A stretch of 35,453 nucleotides of DNA from Spirochaetales bacterium Spiro_12 (GCA_001603165.1 LVBN01000082.1:1-35453), one strand, 5' to 3'; counted from the stretch's first letter, positions 24,644 to 33,434 are shown. Translations and numbers: made by a program. Notes: generated from the letters alone by a model not told the origin.

Positions 24644-25425
24644 GTCCTTTTTTAGGGTTATTCGGAAAACCTAAGGCTGAACGCAACCAGTCGGAGGAGC
24701 CTGCGGTACTCGAACGCGAGGAAATGATAGAAGGCATCGAACATCTCTCGGAGACCACCGTCAAGGAAGTGATGGTGCCCAGGACCGACACGGTCTTTAT
24801 TCCCGAGGATGCCCCCAGAAAGGAGGCGTTCAGAATCCTCATCGAGTCGGGCCATTCCCGGATTCCCGTGTATCGCGAATCCATCGACGATGTGGTGGGG
24901 GTTCTCTACGCCAAGGATGTTCTGGCTTCCCTGGTCAGCGGCCAATCCTCCCCTATCGCCAAGCTCGCCCGAAAACCGTTTTTCGTTCCCGAGACTAAAA
25001 AAATCGATAGTCTTTTGCGGGAATTCAAGCGCCGGAGAGTTCATATCGCCGTGGTGCTGGACGAGTACGGAGCGACTTCGGGCATTGTGTGCATGGAGGA
25101 TATCATCGAGGAAATCGTCGGAGAAATTCAGGACGAATACGACGACGAAACCGAGGATATAGTCCAGACCGGTCCACGGTCTTGGCGCTGCGACGCGAGG
25201 GTGCATCTGGACGAAGTGGTGGAAAAGCTCAACCTCCATCTCCCGGTCGAAGAGTTCGATAGTCTCGCCGGTTTCGTTTTCGACCTTTTCGGACGAATCC
25301 CCGAGAAAAATGAAAGCATCGATACCGAGCAGGCGATATTCACGGTCAAGGAAATGGAGGCTCACAGGATTCTCAGCGTCGAAATCGAGAGAAAACAGGA
25401 ATACCCCATCGAGGAAGCGGACTGA
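24640..25425 (+). CDS. corC: CorC/HlyC-family CBS-domain protein
   Basis: A soluble 261-residue CorC-type protein. It has an N-terminal TTVKEVMVPRTD segment, two CBS domains (about 40-100 and 105-160) with VHIAVVLDEYGATSGIV, the EDIIEEIVGEIQDEYD signature and a C-terminal CorC_HlyC (transporter-associated) domain (about 175-255). It lacks the DUF21 membrane part of the longer relatives. The family is tied to Mg2+/Co2+ efflux and is often the gene after ybeY in Gram-negatives. The older name hemolysin C is not a reliable function. It starts at GTG within the ybeY stop and ends the operon. Confidence 0.9.
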   Translation: MSPFLGLFGKPKAERNQSEEPAVLEREEMIEGIEHLSETTVKEVMVPRTDTVFIPEDAPRKEAFRILIESGHSRIPVYRESIDDVVGVLYAKDVLASLVSGQSSPIAKLARKPFFVPETKKIDSLLREFKRRRVHIAVVLDEYGATSGIVCMEDIIEEIVGEIQDEYDDETEDIVQTGPRSWRCDARVHLDEVVEKLNLHLPVEEFDSLAGFVFDLFGRIPEKNESIDTEQAIFTVKEMEAHRILSVEIERKQEYPIEEAD

Positions 25426-25476
25426 GAATCGAGATTCTTGCTCGGTATCTTATACAAGTACCGATTATTTCTATAT

Positions 25477-25493
25477 TTGAAACGATGTTTCAA
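25477..25493. promoter_or_regulatory. 17-bp dyad upstream of gdhA promoter
   Basis: TTGAAAC-gat-GTTTCAA is a perfect 7-bp inverted repeat centred about 52-57 bp upstream of the predicted gdhA transcription start. This is a typical distance for an activator or a dimeric repressor site. The surrounding 175-bp gap is the most AT-rich intergenic region in the window. Confidence 0.45.
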
Positions 25494-25506
25494 TATATAA
25501 TAATGC

Positions 25507-25535
25507 TTGCCCGTTTCGATAAGTCGGTATAGAAT
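25507..25535 (+). promoter_or_regulatory. gdhA promoter
   Basis: TTGCCC (25507-25512), a 17-bp spacer and TAGAAT (25530-25535); the predicted start is near 25542, with a leader of about 60 nt. Confidence 0.5.
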
Positions 25536-25600
25536 AACAAAAGTCGATACAGCAAACGCATAAGCGTACTACCTCTCTAATAACCTTCAAGGAGGGTTGA

Positions 25601-26947
25601 ATGAATTCCTACATCAAGCAAGTGCTCGACGATCTCAAGGCTCGCTATCCCTGGGAGAGCGAGTTTTTGCAGGCCGCCGAGGAAGTGCTCGAGTCCATCG
25701 CTCCGGTAATCGAAGCGGAGCCTAAATACAAGGCTCAAAAGATACTGGAGAGAATCGTCGAGCCCGAGCGCAGCATTATTTTCAGGGTGCCTTGGGTGGA
25801 CGACAAGGGTGAATACCATGTAAATCGTGGGTACAGGATTCAATTCAATTCAGCTATCGGTCCCTATAAAGGCGGTGTCCGCTTCCATCCCAAGGTCACG
25901 CTTTCGACCCTGAAATTTCTCGGTTTTGAGCAGACCTTCAAGAACAGTTTGACCGGACTCCCCATGGGCGGCGGCAAGGGCGGTTCGGACTTCGATCCCA
26001 ACGGCAAGAGCGACAACGAGATTATGCGATTCTGCCAGAGCTTCATGTGCGAACTCTATCGCCATGTGGGCGCCGACGTGGATGTTCCCGCCGGGGATAT
26101 CGGCGTGGGCGGCAGGGAAGTCGGGTATATGTTCGGTCAGTACAAGCGCCTGGCGAACGAGTTCACCGGGGTATTCACCGGTAAGGGGCTTAGCTTTGGT
26201 GGTTCGTTGATCAGACCCGAGGCCACCGGGTATGGCGCCATCTATTTCGCCAACGAGATGATGAAGGAGCAAAAGAAGAGCCTGGAGGGCAAAGCGATCG
26301 CCGTCTCGGGCTTTGGCAACGTGGCCTGGGGCGCCTGCATCAAGGGCAGCCAGCTGGGCGCCAAGGTGGTGACTATTTCCGGCCCTGACGGCTATGTCTA
26401 CGATCCCGAGGGCATCGGCACGGAGGAGAAGTGGGACTATCTCAAGGAAATGCTGGTGATCGACCGGAACAAGGTCGAAACCTATGTGCGCAAATTCCCC
26501 AAGGCTCAGTTTTTCGCCGGGAAAAAACCCTGGGTGCAGAAGGTCGATATCGCGATGCCCTGCGCCATACAGAACGAGCTCAACGGTGAGGATGCGAGGA
26601 CGCTCATCGCCAATGGCGTTTCCACCGTCGTCGAGGTGAGCAACATGGGATGCACCCCCGAGGCCTGGAAGCTCTTTATCGAAAAGGGCATTCCTTTCGC
26701 GCCGGGAAAGGCCGCCAACGCCGGTGGCGTGGCGACCAGCGGTCTCGAAATGAGCCAGAATTCGATGCGCTTGTCCTGGACGGCCGAGGAAGTGGACGAA
26801 AAACTTCACGCGATAATGCGCAATATCCACAAAGCCTGCGTGGAAACCGCATCGATGTACGGTTTCGAGGGCAATTATGTCGTGGGCGCCAACATCGCCG
26901 GGTTCAAGAAGGTCGCCGACGCCATGCTGGCCCAGGGGCTGGTGTAA
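25601..26947 (+). CDS. gdhA: Glutamate dehydrogenase (hexameric, probably NADP-dependent)
   Basis: Interconverts 2-oxoglutarate plus ammonium and glutamate; in anaerobes this is mostly the assimilatory direction. The 448 residues match the small hexameric class. Motifs are GPYKGGVRFHP (88-98), the catalytic Lys of PMGGGKGG (K126), the catalytic Asp in VPAGDIGVGGRE, a Rossmann segment VSGFGNVAWGA and PGKAANAGGVATSGLEM. The ribosome site aaggagg lies 5-6 nt before the ATG, the strongest in the window, suggesting high expression. It is monocistronic, with its own promoter, an upstream dyad and a clear terminator. NADP preference is inferred from the class. Confidence 0.96.
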   Translation: MNSYIKQVLDDLKARYPWESEFLQAAEEVLESIAPVIEAEPKYKAQKILERIVEPERSIIFRVPWVDDKGEYHVNRGYRIQFNSAIGPYKGGVRFHPKVTLSTLKFLGFEQTFKNSLTGLPMGGGKGGSDFDPNGKSDNEIMRFCQSFMCELYRHVGADVDVPAGDIGVGGREVGYMFGQYKRLANEFTGVFTGKGLSFGGSLIRPEATGYGAIYFANEMMKEQKKSLEGKAIAVSGFGNVAWGACIKGSQLGAKVVTISGPDGYVYDPEGIGTEEKWDYLKEMLVIDRNKVETYVRKFPKAQFFAGKKPWVQKVDIAMPCAIQNELNGEDARTLIANGVSTVVEVSNMGCTPEAWKLFIEKGIPFAPGKAANAGGVATSGLEMSQNSMRLSWTAEEVDEKLHAIMRNIHKACVETASMYGFEGNYVVGANIAGFKKVADAMLAQGLV

Positions 26948-26982
26948 GAAGGCGGAACAGAAAGGGGACTGGTTAGGAGTTC

Positions 26983-27016
26983 GGGCGGGCCGCGCATCGC
27001 GCGGCCCGCCCTTTTT
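26983..27016 (+). terminator. gdhA intrinsic terminator
   Basis: A 12-13-bp GC stem (26983-26995 with 26999-27011) with a tiny loop is followed directly by TTTTT (27012-27016). It is a textbook rho-independent terminator. Confidence 0.93.
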
Positions 27017-27084
27017 CAATAAGCCCCCTTTTTCCTTCAATGCGGCCCTTTTCCCGCAGCCCTTACCTTATGCTGGCCGCGGTC

Positions 27085-27112
27085 TTGTATCCGTGGTATA
27101 AACTGCTATACG
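27085..27112 (+). promoter_or_regulatory. Possible aroA promoter
   Basis: TTGTAT (27085-27090), a 16-bp spacer and TATACG (27107-27112); a TATAAA at 27097-27102 is an alternative -10. The region lies just after the gdhA terminator. Confidence 0.35.
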
Positions 27113-27133
27113 AGGAAGGAGACCTCGCAGCCT

Positions 27134-28423
27134 ATGACCGTAATTCGAGAGAAAGCGACCCTCGCGGGCAGCATAGAAGCGCCGCCCTCCAAAAGCCTTA
27201 CCCAGCGGGCGATAGCCTGCGCGGTATTGGCCGCTGGTCGTAGCCGGCTGCGGGCGAATTCCCTCTGCGCCGACGCCAGTTCCGCGCTTAAGGTGGCCCG
27301 GGCCTTAGGCGCCGTCGTGGAGAGGGAGGGCTCCTGGATTTCCATAACAGGGTCTCCCTTGTTCAGGGAACTCGCCGCCCAGCCGCTGGAAGACAGGGGC
27401 GAGGCCCCTATGGACCTGGATTGCGGCGAATCGGGGCTCTGCATGCGCATGTTCAGCCCTATCGCCGCCCTTCTGCCCAGAAGCACGCGGCTGTTAGCCT
27501 CAGGCTCCCTCTCCGCGAGGCCGATGGCCATGATGGAGGAACCTCTGAGAAGCCTTGGGGGGAGCTGCGGCACCAGGGAGGGCAAGGCTCCTATTTCGAT
27601 CCGCGGCCCCCTGCGGGGCGGATTTCTGGCGATGAACGCGGGGGGCAGTTCCCAATTCCTGACCGGCCTTTTGCTCGCCCTTCCCCTGGCCGGGGAGGAT
27701 TCCGAGATATTGGTCCACGGAACGGTGAGCCGCGGATACCTGGACCTCACTATTTCCTCCGCCCGGGCCTTCGGCGTGACGATCCGGCGGGACGAGGACT
27801 ACGGTCGTTTTACCCTGCCCGGGAAGCAAAGCTATAAAGCCACGGAGTTCGAGGTGGAGGGAGACTGGAGTTCGGCCGCCTTTCTCGTGGTCGCCGCGGC
27901 GCTGGCGGCTTGCGATGAGGGAGTGCTGATTCGAGGTCTCGACAAGGACTCGCAGCAGCCCGACAGGGCGGTGCTGGACGCGGCGGCGGCGGCGGGTACT
28001 CCCTTCGAATTTCGGCACGATGCGCTCAAGGTGGGAAGGGCTTCGCTCAAGCCTTTTAGCTTCGACGCCACCGACTGCCCCGATCTTTTCCCGCCCCTCG
28101 TCGCGCTCGCCTCGGCCTGCCCGGGCGAGACCGAACTCAAGGGTGTAGGTCGGCTGGGGGGCAAGGAGAGCGACAGGGCTGCCAGCCTCATGGCTATGCT
28201 GAAGCATCTCGGAATCGGGTCTGAAATTCGCGGGGACAGAATGCATATCCACGGCGCCAGACCTTCCGGCGGTCGCGTGGAGGCCTGGGGGGATCACCGC
28301 ATCGCCATGGCCGCCGCGGTGGCGGCTCTGGCCGCCGAAAGCCCGGTGGTCATCGAGGGGGCGGAGTGCGTCGCCAAATCCTGGCCTCGGTTTTTCGAGG
28401 ATTTCGATTCCCTGAAAGCCTGA
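27134..28423 (+). CDS. aroA: 3-phosphoshikimate 1-carboxyvinyltransferase (EPSP synthase)
   Basis: Joins shikimate 3-phosphate and PEP to EPSP, the sixth shikimate step. The 429 residues are normal length. Motifs are APPSKSLTQRAI (substrate-binding Lys-Ser), the PEP loop CGESGLCMRM (about residues 97-106), GSSQFLTGLLLALPL, the catalytic acid region DATDCPDLFPPL, the KESDRA motif and WGDHRIAMA. In the PEP loop, the positions equal to T97, A98 and P101 of E. coli are Leu, Cys and Met, unlike the common NAGTAMRP. The start has AAGGAG 12 nt upstream. It stands alone on the plus strand, convergent with the five-gene aromatic operon. Confidence 0.95.
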   Translation: MTVIREKATLAGSIEAPPSKSLTQRAIACAVLAAGRSRLRANSLCADASSALKVARALGAVVEREGSWISITGSPLFRELAAQPLEDRGEAPMDLDCGESGLCMRMFSPIAALLPRSTRLLASGSLSARPMAMMEEPLRSLGGSCGTREGKAPISIRGPLRGGFLAMNAGGSSQFLTGLLLALPLAGEDSEILVHGTVSRGYLDLTISSARAFGVTIRRDEDYGRFTLPGKQSYKATEFEVEGDWSSAAFLVVAAALAACDEGVLIRGLDKDSQQPDRAVLDAAAAAGTPFEFRHDALKVGRASLKPFSFDATDCPDLFPPLVALASACPGETELKGVGRLGGKESDRAASLMAMLKHLGIGSEIRGDRMHIHGARPSGGRVEAWGDHRIAMAAAVAALAAESPVVIEGAECVAKSWPRFFEDFDSLKA

Positions 28424-28464
28424 TCAAGACGCGGCCCATGCGCGGAGCGTGAGGAGAGAGCTAA

Positions 28465-28487
28465 GCCGCCCCTGAGCGGCGATATTC
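28465..28487. terminator. Weak hairpin between converging aroA and tyrA
   Basis: gccgc (28465-28469) pairs with gcggc (28476-28480), followed on the plus strand by gatattctttct. The short stem makes it a weak candidate terminator for aroA. Confidence 0.3.
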
Positions 28488-28533
28488 TTTCTCCTGTTGT
28501 CGGAGTAGCCGCTAAAACCAAGCTACCCCGGCG

Positions 28534-29310
28534 TTAATCGGCGATATTCTTCCGCAGGGTATCCAGGAATTTTTTCATCTCTTCGTAATCCCGTTGACGT
28601 ATTATGTGGGTGAGATAACTCAATTTCGAGTTGATGAGTTCCAGCTGCCGGATTGTGTGCTGGTTGAACATTATTTCGGTAAGCAGCCTGTCGTCTTCGG
28701 CGAGCAGACCCTTGGCGGAGGCCATGTGCCGCTTGAAGTTGGTCCCTGGGGCTTCTTGTTTTCGCATGCAGGCGGCGAAGACCATGCTGGAGGCGAAGGG
28801 GGTGGCCAGGGAGTAGGCGACGGTTTTATCGTGCTCCTCGAAACTGTATTCGAAGATTTTTATGGAAAGCCTGCTGTAGAGCTCTCTGAAAAAAGCTTTT
28901 CCCGCTTCGCAGGATTCGGAGATGATGATCGCGCTCTCGTCCTTCAGGTCCCTGATATTCGCCAGGGTGGGCCCGAACATGGGGTGGCTGGAGACAAAGG
29001 GTCTGCCCAGCGTCCCGTAATAGTCCTGGAGCCCGTTTTTGACCGAGGCTATGTCAGCCAGAATACAGGATTCGGGAATGTGGGGGAGGACCGTGTCGAA
29101 AGCCTTGGTCGTATTGCCCAGGGCTACCGAATTGATGAAGAGCTCGGGTTTGACCTGGTCCAGTTCGGCCAGGTCGAGAATCCGGTGCACCTTCATGAAG
29201 TACTTCATCTTGAGCGGATCGGCGTCGTGCACCCACACCTCATGGTTCCAGCAAAGCTCTTCGGTGAGCCAGGCGCCCATTTTGCCCGTGCCGAGTATGA
29301 ATATTCTCAT
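28534..29310 (-). CDS. tyrA: Prephenate dehydrogenase
   Basis: Oxidatively decarboxylates prephenate to 4-hydroxyphenylpyruvate, the tyrosine branch. The 258 residues have an N-terminal NAD(P) loop GTGKMG (7-12), the stretch LADIASVKNGLQ and the prephenate-binding SSHPMFGPT motif, then the helical dimer domain. It is compact, with no chorismate mutase or ACT domain, so mutase activity must come from pheA. Its ATG overlaps the pheA stop (TAATG), and it is the last gene of the operon. Feedback by tyrosine is not evident from the domain set. Confidence 0.92.
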   Translation of the reverse strand: MRIFILGTGKMGAWLTEELCWNHEVWVHDADPLKMKYFMKVHRILDLAELDQVKPELFINSVALGNTTKAFDTVLPHIPESCILADIASVKNGLQDYYGTLGRPFVSSHPMFGPTLANIRDLKDESAIIISESCEAGKAFFRELYSRLSIKIFEYSFEEHDKTVAYSLATPFASSMVFAACMRKQEAPGTNFKRHMASAKGLLAEDDRLLTEIMFNQHTIRQLELINSKLSYLTHIIRQRDYEEMKKFLDTLRKNIAD

Positions 29311-30365
29311 TACTGTATCCTCGTTTCTCTGTAGCAGCCGAGTATTCTGAAATCCTCGGCCATGGCGGAGACTGCCTTGACCGCGGCTTCCACCCTGGGA
29401 TCTTTGATCGAGCCTTCGAAATCGATGAATATCGCGTAGGTGCCCGGCTTGTCGGGCACCGATTCGATCCTGGTCAGGTTGATCGACGCCTTGGCGAAGA
29501 CGCTGAGCACGGCGAAGAGGGAGCCGGCTTTGTCACCGGCGGTGAAAACCGCCGAGCAGCGGTCGCCATCCTGATCGTCCTCATCCATGGAAAGGACGAA
29601 AAAGCGGGTCCTGTTGTGCAGGGAATCCTGGATGTCTTCCTTGATAATCTCCAGGCCGTACAGGTCGGCGCAGAGCTTGCTGGCTATGGCGGCGACTCCC
29701 TTCGGCCTGAGTTCGGCGAGATCCCTGGCCGAACCTGCGGTATCGTAGTGTTGCTGGGGCTCGAGGCGATTGCGGGCGATGAAATTCCTGCATTGCGAGA
29801 GGGCCTGGGTATGCGATCGGACCTGCCTGAGCTCGCGGTGATCGGCGCCGGGGACACAGAGCAGGCAGTGTCTTACGGGCATGTCGATGGCGGCGATGAT
29901 CTTGAGATGGGTATAGATGAGAATCGAGTTGACAGGACCCACCAGGCCGCCCAGGGTGTTCTCCACGGGAACGATGCCGCAGTCTATCAAGCCCTCTTCG
30001 ATCATGTCGAACACATCGGTGAACTCCCTGCAGGGAATCATGGCGCCGCTGGGGTAGAGGGCGCGGGCCGCCACCTCGCTGTAGGCCCCATGCTCTCCCT
30101 GGAACCCGATGGTCCTCTGGTCGGTCGCCTGGATCCTTTTTGTCTCGCTGATAATAGTCTTGTAGAGCCCTTCGGCGAAATCGGGCTCCAGAAGGCAATG
30201 GCTGGAATGCCTGATCTTGTCGAGCACCAGCGTTTCGCGGCTCGTATCCTCGATGGTTTTCTTGAGCTTCTTGGTGAGCAGGGCTTTTTCGATGCGCTGG
30301 TTGAGCAGGGAAGTGATTTTCATATCGATCTTGTCGATATCCAACCTCAGGTCCTCGAGGGTCAT
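29310..30365 (-). CDS. pheA: Bifunctional chorismate mutase / prephenate dehydratase (P-protein)
   Basis: Converts chorismate to prephenate and on to phenylpyruvate. The 351-residue protein has an AroQ-type chorismate mutase helix bundle (about 1-85, LRLDIDKIDMKITSLLNQR), a prephenate dehydratase domain (about 90-270, FQGEHGAYSE, VPVENTLGG, the catalytic TRF in NRTRFFVL) and a C-terminal ACT domain (GSLFAVLSVFAKASINLTRI). The regulatory ESRP motif reads ESVP, and the loop after it is short, so Phe inhibition could be altered. I chose the ATG at 30365 because it overlaps the aroC stop (ATGA) and has GGAGG five nt upstream; the ATG at 30377 would add four residues. Confidence 0.94.
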   Translation of the reverse strand: MTLEDLRLDIDKIDMKITSLLNQRIEKALLTKKLKKTIEDTSRETLVLDKIRHSSHCLLEPDFAEGLYKTIISETKRIQATDQRTIGFQGEHGAYSEVAARALYPSGAMIPCREFTDVFDMIEEGLIDCGIVPVENTLGGLVGPVNSILIYTHLKIIAAIDMPVRHCLLCVPGADHRELRQVRSHTQALSQCRNFIARNRLEPQQHYDTAGSARDLAELRPKGVAAIASKLCADLYGLEIIKEDIQDSLHNRTRFFVLSMDEDDQDGDRCSAVFTAGDKAGSLFAVLSVFAKASINLTRIESVPDKPGTYAIFIDFEGSIKDPRVEAAVKAVSAMAEDFRILGCYRETRIQ

Positions 30366-31375
30366 GCTTGCCTCCATGGATTTTTGTTACCGCGCGTATA
30401 TAGGCCGCGATCGATGAGATAGAGATCGGCCAGGCCTATGGCCGTCGCCGCTTCCAGTACCACGGCGCTTCTCAGGGCGATGCAGGCGTCATGGCGGCCT
30501 TCGATGATAAGTTCGGTCATTGTTTCTTTATTAAAATCATAGCTGTACTGGGCCCGGGCGATGGAGGACGCCGGCTTGACGGCTACGCGCAGCAAAAGCT
30601 CGTTGCCGTTGCTGATGCCCCCATTGATTCCCCCCGCGCCGTTCTTGTCCGTCCTGCCCGAAGCGTCCACGATCGGGTCGTTGTGTTCCGAGCCGAACAT
30701 GCCCGCCGCGGCGAAACCGTCCCCGAATTCGAGGGCCCGTACCGCAGGCACGGCGAACAGCAAATGGGCGAGGACGCTTTCGCAGGCGTCGAAGAAGGGT
30801 TCCCCGAGTCCTACCGGCAGCCCCCGCACCCTAATCTCCACGATCGCCCCTACCGAATCGTCCCGGGCAACCGCCTCGGCCACCAACTCGTCCAGGGATC
30901 TGCCCTCGCGGCCGGGGCGCACTAAGGTGCCGAATTCGGCGAACGGAAGTATTTTCTTCGCTATCACTCCGGCGGCAACCAAGCCCGCGGTGATCCGTCC
31001 GGAAAAATGCCCGGAGCCTCTGGGATCGGAATAGCCCGAGTATTTTTCCATGCTGGTAAAATCGGCATGACCCGGTCGGGGTACGGCGCGGAATTGATCA
31101 TAGTCGACGGAACGGGTGTCCCTGTTGGGAATGCTTAAGGCGATCGGGGAGCCGGTGCTGTAGCCTGCGTGCACCCCTGAGTGGATGCTTACCAGATCCG
31201 TTTCCTTACGAGGCGTCGTGCCGGCGGCTCCCGCCCTTCGCCTTGCCATATCCGTTTCGAAGTCCTCGACCGAAAGCGGCAGGCCCGGAGGGCAGCCATC
31301 GATTATGGCCCCCACCGCCGGGCCATGGGATTCGCCAAAAAGCTCCACCCTGAAGAGTCTTCCGAAACTGTTCAT
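30362..31375 (-). CDS. aroC: Chorismate synthase
   Basis: Forms chorismate from EPSP with reduced FMN as cofactor. The 337 residues show MNSFGRLFRVELFGESHGPA at the start, RRRAG, RPGHAD and a GSGHFSGRITAG segment where many enzymes have GRSSARETA; the former type is known from some anaerobes. It also has NGGISNGNEL. Slightly short for the family but with no gap in the core motifs. The start overlaps the aroB stop (ATGA) and the stop overlaps pheA, indicating translational coupling in the operon. Confidence 0.95.
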   Translation of the reverse strand: MNSFGRLFRVELFGESHGPAVGAIIDGCPPGLPLSVEDFETDMARRRAGAAGTTPRKETDLVSIHSGVHAGYSTGSPIALSIPNRDTRSVDYDQFRAVPRPGHADFTSMEKYSGYSDPRGSGHFSGRITAGLVAAGVIAKKILPFAEFGTLVRPGREGRSLDELVAEAVARDDSVGAIVEIRVRGLPVGLGEPFFDACESVLAHLLFAVPAVRALEFGDGFAAAGMFGSEHNDPIVDASGRTDKNGAGGINGGISNGNELLLRVAVKPASSIARAQYSYDFNKETMTELIIEGRHDACIALRSAVVLEAATAIGLADLYLIDRGLYTRGNKNPWRQA

Positions 31376-32436
31376 AGCCTATCCCCCAGCAGGAAGGAAA
31401 GCAGTTCCTCCGCCGGAATTTTTTCGATCTTCACCGCCCCGATTCCTTCGGGCAGAATGAAATGCACGAATTCGCCCTCTCTTTTTTTGTCCATGAAAAA
31501 AAGATCGGCCGCCTTTTTCCGCAAAGATCCATCCGCATCGACTTCCCCGATATTGACCGGAAGTCCGTAGCGAGCGAGAAGGTTCAGGATCCTCCGCATA
31601 TCCCCTTCCTTCATCCTCCCCTTGGCGCGGGCGTAGGAGCAGGCGAGAGCAATGCCCAGCGACACGGCAAAGCCGTGGGGCATGCCGCTGGCGGATTCCA
31701 GGGCGTGTCCGAAGCTGTGCCCCAGATTGAGCAGTCTGCGCGCGCCCGATTCTTTCGGATCCCGGGCGACGATTTTCAGCTTGAGCCGCTGAGAAAGACG
31801 GACTATCCCTTCGAGGGTCTCGGCGGGGCAGCCCTGGAAATTCAAGCCTCCTTCGCCGCCGTACCTTCGCGCGGAGTCTTCCAAATACGCGAAGTGATCC
31901 TCCCCCTCCAGTATCCCGTGTTTTATCGCCTCGGCCATACCCGAGGCGAATTGCTCCGGTTCCAGGCTCCGCAGCGTTTCCACGTCGCAGAAAAGCCTTC
32001 GGGGAAAGTGAAACGAGCCTATGACATTTTTGTATCCGCGGTAATCGAGACCGTTTTTTCCCCCCAGGGCAGCGTCGCACATGGCTAAAAGGGTCGTGGG
32101 AACCGCGAAAAACCCTATGCCCCGCATCCATATATGGGCCGCGAAGCCGGTGGTATCGCTGATCGAGCCGCCGCCCAGGGCGAGAACACTCCACGAGCGG
32201 TCCACCCTGTGTCGGAGGAATCCGTCCAGAAGGCTGGGGAGCGCCTCGATGTTTTTAGCGATTTCGCCTTCTGGTATCAGTACGCAAGGAAGGGCGGGGA
32301 AATGGCGGCCGTAGAGGCTATAGATTCTTTCGTCGCTCACCAGCAAGGTCTTCGCCGCGTCCATCCGTCTCGCGACATCGCCCAGGCCGCAGAAAAGCGG
32401 GCTGATATCGTCTTTTGCCCGAATGAGAGGCTCCAT
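31372..32436 (-). CDS. aroB: 3-dehydroquinate synthase
   Basis: Cyclises DAHP to 3-dehydroquinate using NAD and a divalent metal. The 354 residues include the NAD loop GGGSISDTTGFAA (commonly GGGVIGDLAGFVA), PTTLLAMCDAALGGKNGLD, MAEAIKHG with the metal-binding Glu, and the HxxxH pair in GHSFGHALE. The start at the ATG 32436 overlaps the aroF stop (TGATG); a TTG one codon earlier is less likely. The sequence is complete and should be active. Confidence 0.94.
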   Translation of the reverse strand: MEPLIRAKDDISPLFCGLGDVARRMDAAKTLLVSDERIYSLYGRHFPALPCVLIPEGEIAKNIEALPSLLDGFLRHRVDRSWSVLALGGGSISDTTGFAAHIWMRGIGFFAVPTTLLAMCDAALGGKNGLDYRGYKNVIGSFHFPRRLFCDVETLRSLEPEQFASGMAEAIKHGILEGEDHFAYLEDSARRYGGEGGLNFQGCPAETLEGIVRLSQRLKLKIVARDPKESGARRLLNLGHSFGHALESASGMPHGFAVSLGIALACSYARAKGRMKEGDMRRILNLLARYGLPVNIGEVDADGSLRKKAADLFFMDKKREGEFVHFILPEGIGAVKIEKIPAEELLSFLLGDRL

Positions 32437-33434
32437 CAATCCACCGAATCCTTGAAATGCCCGATTTCGGAGCGATCCGGCGCGGCGCCGCCGGAGGAAT
32501 CGTCGACCATCCTGTCTTTCCGGCCGCCCCGGCCGGCGTCCTCGGGAAAGCTGCCTTGTCGTCCGCCGGCCCCGCGATCCTTCGCCTCTGTCGGCGCCAT
32601 CTCCCCCGAGTCGATCTTGTCGTCCAGCTCAAGCATGAAGAGACGGGTCGCCTCTAGTTTTTTCATAAGACGCTCGAATTGGGCCGGGGAGAGTTGCTGG
32701 TCCTTGTCGCTCAAGGCGCAGGATGGATCGATGTGCACCTCGATTTCGAGCCCGTCGACACCGGCCACCAGGGCAGCCAGGCTCATGGGTTCTATCATGC
32801 TCAAAATACCCGTGCCGTGGCTCGGATCGATGAAAATGGGCAGGTGGCTTTCCTTGCGCACCGCGGGAATCATGGAGAGATCGAGGGTGTTCCGGGTATA
32901 GGTTTCGAAGGTGCGGATGCCGCGTTCGCAGAGCAGAACATTGGGATTTCCTTCGGCGAGGATGTATTCGGCGCAGTTCAGCCATTCCTCCAGGGTGGAA
33001 TACATGCCGCGCTTGAGCAGAATCGGTTTCCCCGACTTGCCCACCTCCCGGAGGAGGGAGAAATTCTGCATATTCCTGGCGCCGATCTGAAGAACATCGG
33101 CGTATTCGCCCACCCAGGAGACATCCCTGGTATCGACCACCTCGGTGACGATAGGAAGCCCCGTCTCTTTTCTTGCCTTGTCCAGGATTTTGAGTCCCTT
33201 GAGTCCCAGGCCTTGAAAAGCGTAGGGGGAGGTCCGGGGCTTGAAGGCCCCGCCCCGAAGCATCTTGGCTCCCGCCTTTTTCACCGCGATCGCGGTCCTG
33301 ACCGTCTGCTCCTCCGATTCCACCGAGCAGGGGCCGGCTATCACCACAAATTCGCCGCCGATTTTCACGCCACTTACATCGATGACGCTGCGGCTGAAAT
33401 CCGCTCTCCCCGCCGCGAGCTTCAAGTTTTTCAT
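32436..33434 (-). CDS. aroF: DAHP synthase (type I-beta, AroF/KDO8P-like)
   Basis: First enzyme of the shikimate pathway, condensing PEP with erythrose 4-phosphate. The 332 residues hold the TIM-barrel core with [44 protein letters not shown] and the metal-binding IDPSHGTG. It lacks the N-terminal ferredoxin-like and fused chorismate-mutase domains of some relatives. After the core there is a charged, Gly/Asp/Arg-rich tail of about 60 residues with no known domain. The ATG at 33434 is chosen since it has a GGAG site and starts the family-like sequence; 33482 would add 16 unlikely residues. It is the first gene of the aroF-aroB-aroC-pheA-tyrA operon. Confidence 0.92.
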   Translation of the reverse strand: MKNLKLAAGRADFSRSVIDVSGVKIGGEFVVIAGPCSVESEEQTVRTAIAVKKAGAKMLRGGAFKPRTSPYAFQGLGLKGLKILDKARKETGLPIVTEVVDTRDVSWVGEYADVLQIGARNMQNFSLLREVGKSGKPILLKRGMYSTLEEWLNCAEYILAEGNPNVLLCERGIRTFETYTRNTLDLSMIPAVRKESHLPIFIDPSHGTGILSMIEPMSLAALVAGVDGLEIEVHIDPSCALSDKDQQLSPAQFERLMKKLEATRLFMLELDDKIDSGEMAPTEAKDRGAGGRQGSFPEDAGRGGRKDRMVDDSSGGAAPDRSEIGHFKDSVD

